DNA from: Bog-756 sp963753905
Lineage (GTDB): Bacteria; Actinomycetota; Acidimicrobiia; Acidimicrobiales; RAAP-2
NCBI GenBank assembly: GCA_963753905.1
Contig: CAVWDZ010000003.1
Coordinates: 1 to 64,000 of the forward strand
Direction of reading: 5' to 3'
Length of the DNA: 64,000 nt
The notes under the pieces were generated by a model. The model saw only the letters and a program-made list of their open reading frames with translations, made no database searches and had not been told where the DNA came from. This document shows, piece by piece, positions 62,550-64,000 of this stretch (within the stretch, counting starts at the first letter, position 1; every line of letters starts with the position of its first letter). Both the position numbers and the translations under genes were made by a program.

Positions 62550-63374
62550 TCAGCTGTGCTCCCAGTTGACGGTGAAACTCCTACCGCCGGAGATCGGCGA
62601 CGCCACCGCCTTCACCGTGCCGTTCTTGTAGGCCATGGTGAGCTGCTCCGGGTGGCTGGCGGCCAGAGAGGTCCCGTCGATCGTCGCGCCGGTGAAGGTG
62701 ACCTTGCCGAAGTCGGCGAGCGGGAGGATCTCGATGCTCCCACCTGATTCGGTGGCCGGGGCCTCGGCGATGACCTCAGCAGTCGCGTCATTGTCTGAAG
62801 AGGTCTTGACCGTCTTCTTGGTCCAGCCTCTCGTCGCATCGGAAATCGTCAGCGTGTAGGTCGATCCGCTCACCGTCACCGACGCGCTCATGTGATCACC
62901 CGGGTCGACCGTGTTGGAATACAGCGACTGGGCCGCCGGATACATCTCGGACCACGCTGCGTAGACCGTGAGGAGGCCGTAGAAGCAAATCGCCTCGGTC
63001 CCCGTCTGCTCCACCGAGTCGTCTCCGCTCTTGCCTCCATCGAGGCCGACCCAGAACGCCGAGACATACTCCTTGGCACCGGTGCACTTGATCGTGGGTT
63101 GGACCCAGGAGGCCGAAACACTGGTGTAGTGACCACTTGTGGCGTCGTATCCGGCCCAGTTGAGGGTGTCGGTGGCGTTGACGCTCTCCAAGGGGTCGAT
63201 GCCCTGCACGGGATCGATGCCCTGGAGGGGAGGGTGGGCGATCTGCACGGGAGGGTGGGTGACGACTCCCGATGCGCCTGACGCGGCGCCCGCGCCCGAC
63301 GGCGACGCCAGCATCACCACCACTGGAGCCGCAGCGGCTACCGCCAACCCTCTGAGCAAGCGCCTGTACGACAT
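62550..63374 (-). CDS. Secreted G1-family (eqolisin-like) glutamic peptidase
   Basis: 274 residues from ATG 63374 with GGGAGGGGG upstream; the 35-codon longer frame is rejected. Signal peptide: LLRGLAVAAAAPVVVMLASP. A short pro-region with GIDPVQGIDPLESV precedes the G1 fold: LNWAGYDA, SASWVQPTIKC, AFWVGLDGG, catalytic Gln in SVEQTGTEA and Glu in AEVIAEAPATESGG, SIEILPLADFG. G1 peptidases are acid-active endopeptidases better known from fungi; bacterial members exist. One Cys pair (TIKC and AIC) may form a disulfide. Downstream of and same strand as a DUF2510 membrane protein. Confidence 0.85.
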   Translation of the reverse strand: MSYRRLLRGLAVAAAAPVVVMLASPSGAGAASGASGVVTHPPVQIAHPPLQGIDPVQGIDPLESVNATDTLNWAGYDATSGHYTSVSASWVQPTIKCTGAKEYVSAFWVGLDGGKSGDDSVEQTGTEAICFYGLLTVYAAWSEMYPAAQSLYSNTVDPGDHMSASVTVSGSTYTLTISDATRGWTKKTVKTSSDNDATAEVIAEAPATESGGSIEILPLADFGKVTFTGATIDGTSLAASHPEQLTMAYKNGTVKAVASPISGGRSFTVNWEHS

Positions 63375-63479
63375 GCCGACCCCCTCCCGGCCCGGTGCCA
63401 CCTCGTCGAACGTCCGCGCGAGGCTAACCCTCACGAGCCGACCCGCGCTCGGAACACGCGATTCGCGCTGTGACCGCAA

Positions 63480-63953
63480 TCAGTCCCCGGCTCCCGGCGG
63501 TGCATCGGTGAGCTTCGTGCCATCCCACCACTGGACGGGCTTGTTCGGGTTGCTCGGATTCCCGTACCACCCCGGGGGAAGGACGATCGGCTCGGCCGCG
63601 GGCGGCTGGGCCACCACCGGCTCGGCTGCGGGCGGCTCGGGCGTCAACGGCTCCGCGGCGGATGGCTGGACGGAAGGTGCGTCGGTCGGCCGTCCCCCCC
63701 TCGGACGGACGGCCACGATGATGAAGTACCCGACGAGCAGCACCCCACCGAGCACCATGAGCCCGATCCCGAGATGGGCCGCGACGGAGTAGGCCGCGCA
63801 GCTCCGGGTGGTCACCGCCGCGTTCGTGAGGACGACCAGGTTTGTCGTGCAGCCTGTCGAGGCCGGGCTGCACAGCGCGAAGGCGACCGTCCCCGCCCCG
63901 AACGAGCACGCGCCCGCGAGCGCCCACCGACTCGACCCCCGGCCCCTTTCCAT
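63480..63953 (-). CDS. Two-TM protein with C-terminal DUF2510 module
   Basis: 157 residues. First helix about 9-29 (ALAGACSFGAGTVAFAL), a short exterior loop with three Cys (CSPASTGCTTN, RSC), second helix about 58-81 (LGIGLMVLGGVLLVGYFIIV), then a Pro/Glu/Ala repeat linker (EPPAAEP) and a DUF2510 end PGWYGNPSNPN with QWWDGTKLT. DUF2510 modules are short WWDG domains on many actinobacterial membrane proteins. TAGCGT lies 8 nt before ATG 63953. Function unknown. Confidence 0.78.
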   Translation of the reverse strand: MERGRGSSRWALAGACSFGAGTVAFALCSPASTGCTTNLVVLTNAAVTTRSCAAYSVAAHLGIGLMVLGGVLLVGYFIIVAVRPRGGRPTDAPSVQPSAAEPLTPEPPAAEPVVAQPPAAEPIVLPPGWYGNPSNPNKPVQWWDGTKLTDAPPGAGD

Positions 63954-63961
63954 ACCCTTTC

Positions 63962-63967
63962 ACGCTA
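63962..63967 (-). promoter_or_regulatory. Putative -10 box for DUF2510 gene (leaderless-type)
   Basis: TAGCGT on the minus strand ends 8 nt before ATG 63953; the intervening AAAGGG could instead serve as a weak ribosome site. Confidence 0.35.
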
Positions 63968-64000
63968 CTGGAAGGGCTCGCGCTGGCGGAAGGAGAACGC

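Overview
The window is high-GC DNA with dense genes on both strands, frequent GTG starts and stop/start overlaps. It looks like an actinobacterium, most probably of the class Acidimicrobiia. Pointers to that class are a GWWxASDGKWYPPE protein (46.2 kb), DUF2510-type WYxxPS..WWDG ends (63.5 kb), secreted proteins ending in six copies of a 42-residue GYWLVASDGG repeat, and the gene order argS-lysA-hom-thrC-rho-rpmE-prfA-prmC-tsaC. Taxonomy is inferred from these features only.

Layout. 0-9 kb: mixed metabolism (5'-truncated oligopeptidase B, RodZ-tail-like membrane protein, SDR, MBL-hydrolase/flavin reductase/RmlC-like operon, epoxide-hydrolase-like enzyme, MutY). 7.5-11.9 kb: three enzymes of the lower ethylmalonyl-CoA pathway (mesaconyl-CoA hydratase, methylsuccinyl-CoA dehydrogenase, malyl/methylmalyl-CoA lyase); the last two carry apparent single-base frameshifts. 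11.9-17.2 kb: DUF885-like peptidase, dienelactone hydrolase, NlpC/P60 wall hydrolase, SDR, Lgt. 17.2-21.3 kb: a compact operon resembling methylamine-dehydrogenase maturation genes (MauD-like, MauE-like, membrane protein) around a Tat-exported, cysteine-rich MADH-light-chain-like protein fused to a six-unit propeller-like repeat; no heavy chain is present. 22-30 kb: steroid side-chain beta-oxidation genes (SDR, FadD, hotdog protein, EchA19-like hydratase, FadA5-like thiolase) with three KstR-type operators overlapping -10 boxes. 26-43 kb: large secreted proteins (PQQ-like plus six repeats, FN3 plus pentapeptide, Ig-like 264-bp repeats plus six repeats, VCK-repeat protein), with an exact 21-bp-spaced motif array and a row of hairpins between them. 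43-46.6 kb: PucR-type regulator, thioesterase, small proteins. 46.6-51.1 kb: leuB-ilvE-cimA branched-chain operon preceded by a 14-codon Val/Ile leader peptide and a terminator hairpin. 51.1-61.9 kb: translation and aspartate-family amino-acid genes (tsaC, prmC, prfA, rpmE, rho, thrC, hom, lysA, argS). 62-64 kb: tRNA-Arg(CCG), a small ORF, a G1 glutamic peptidase and a DUF2510 protein.

Ten genes have a TANNNT box ending 6-9 nt before the start codon and no clear Shine-Dalgarno sequence, a leaderless-mRNA signature that also helped choose starts. The most novel candidate is the Mau-like operon with its propeller fusion. The most regulatory insight comes from the leu/ilv attenuator, the KstR-like sites and the 21-bp array.
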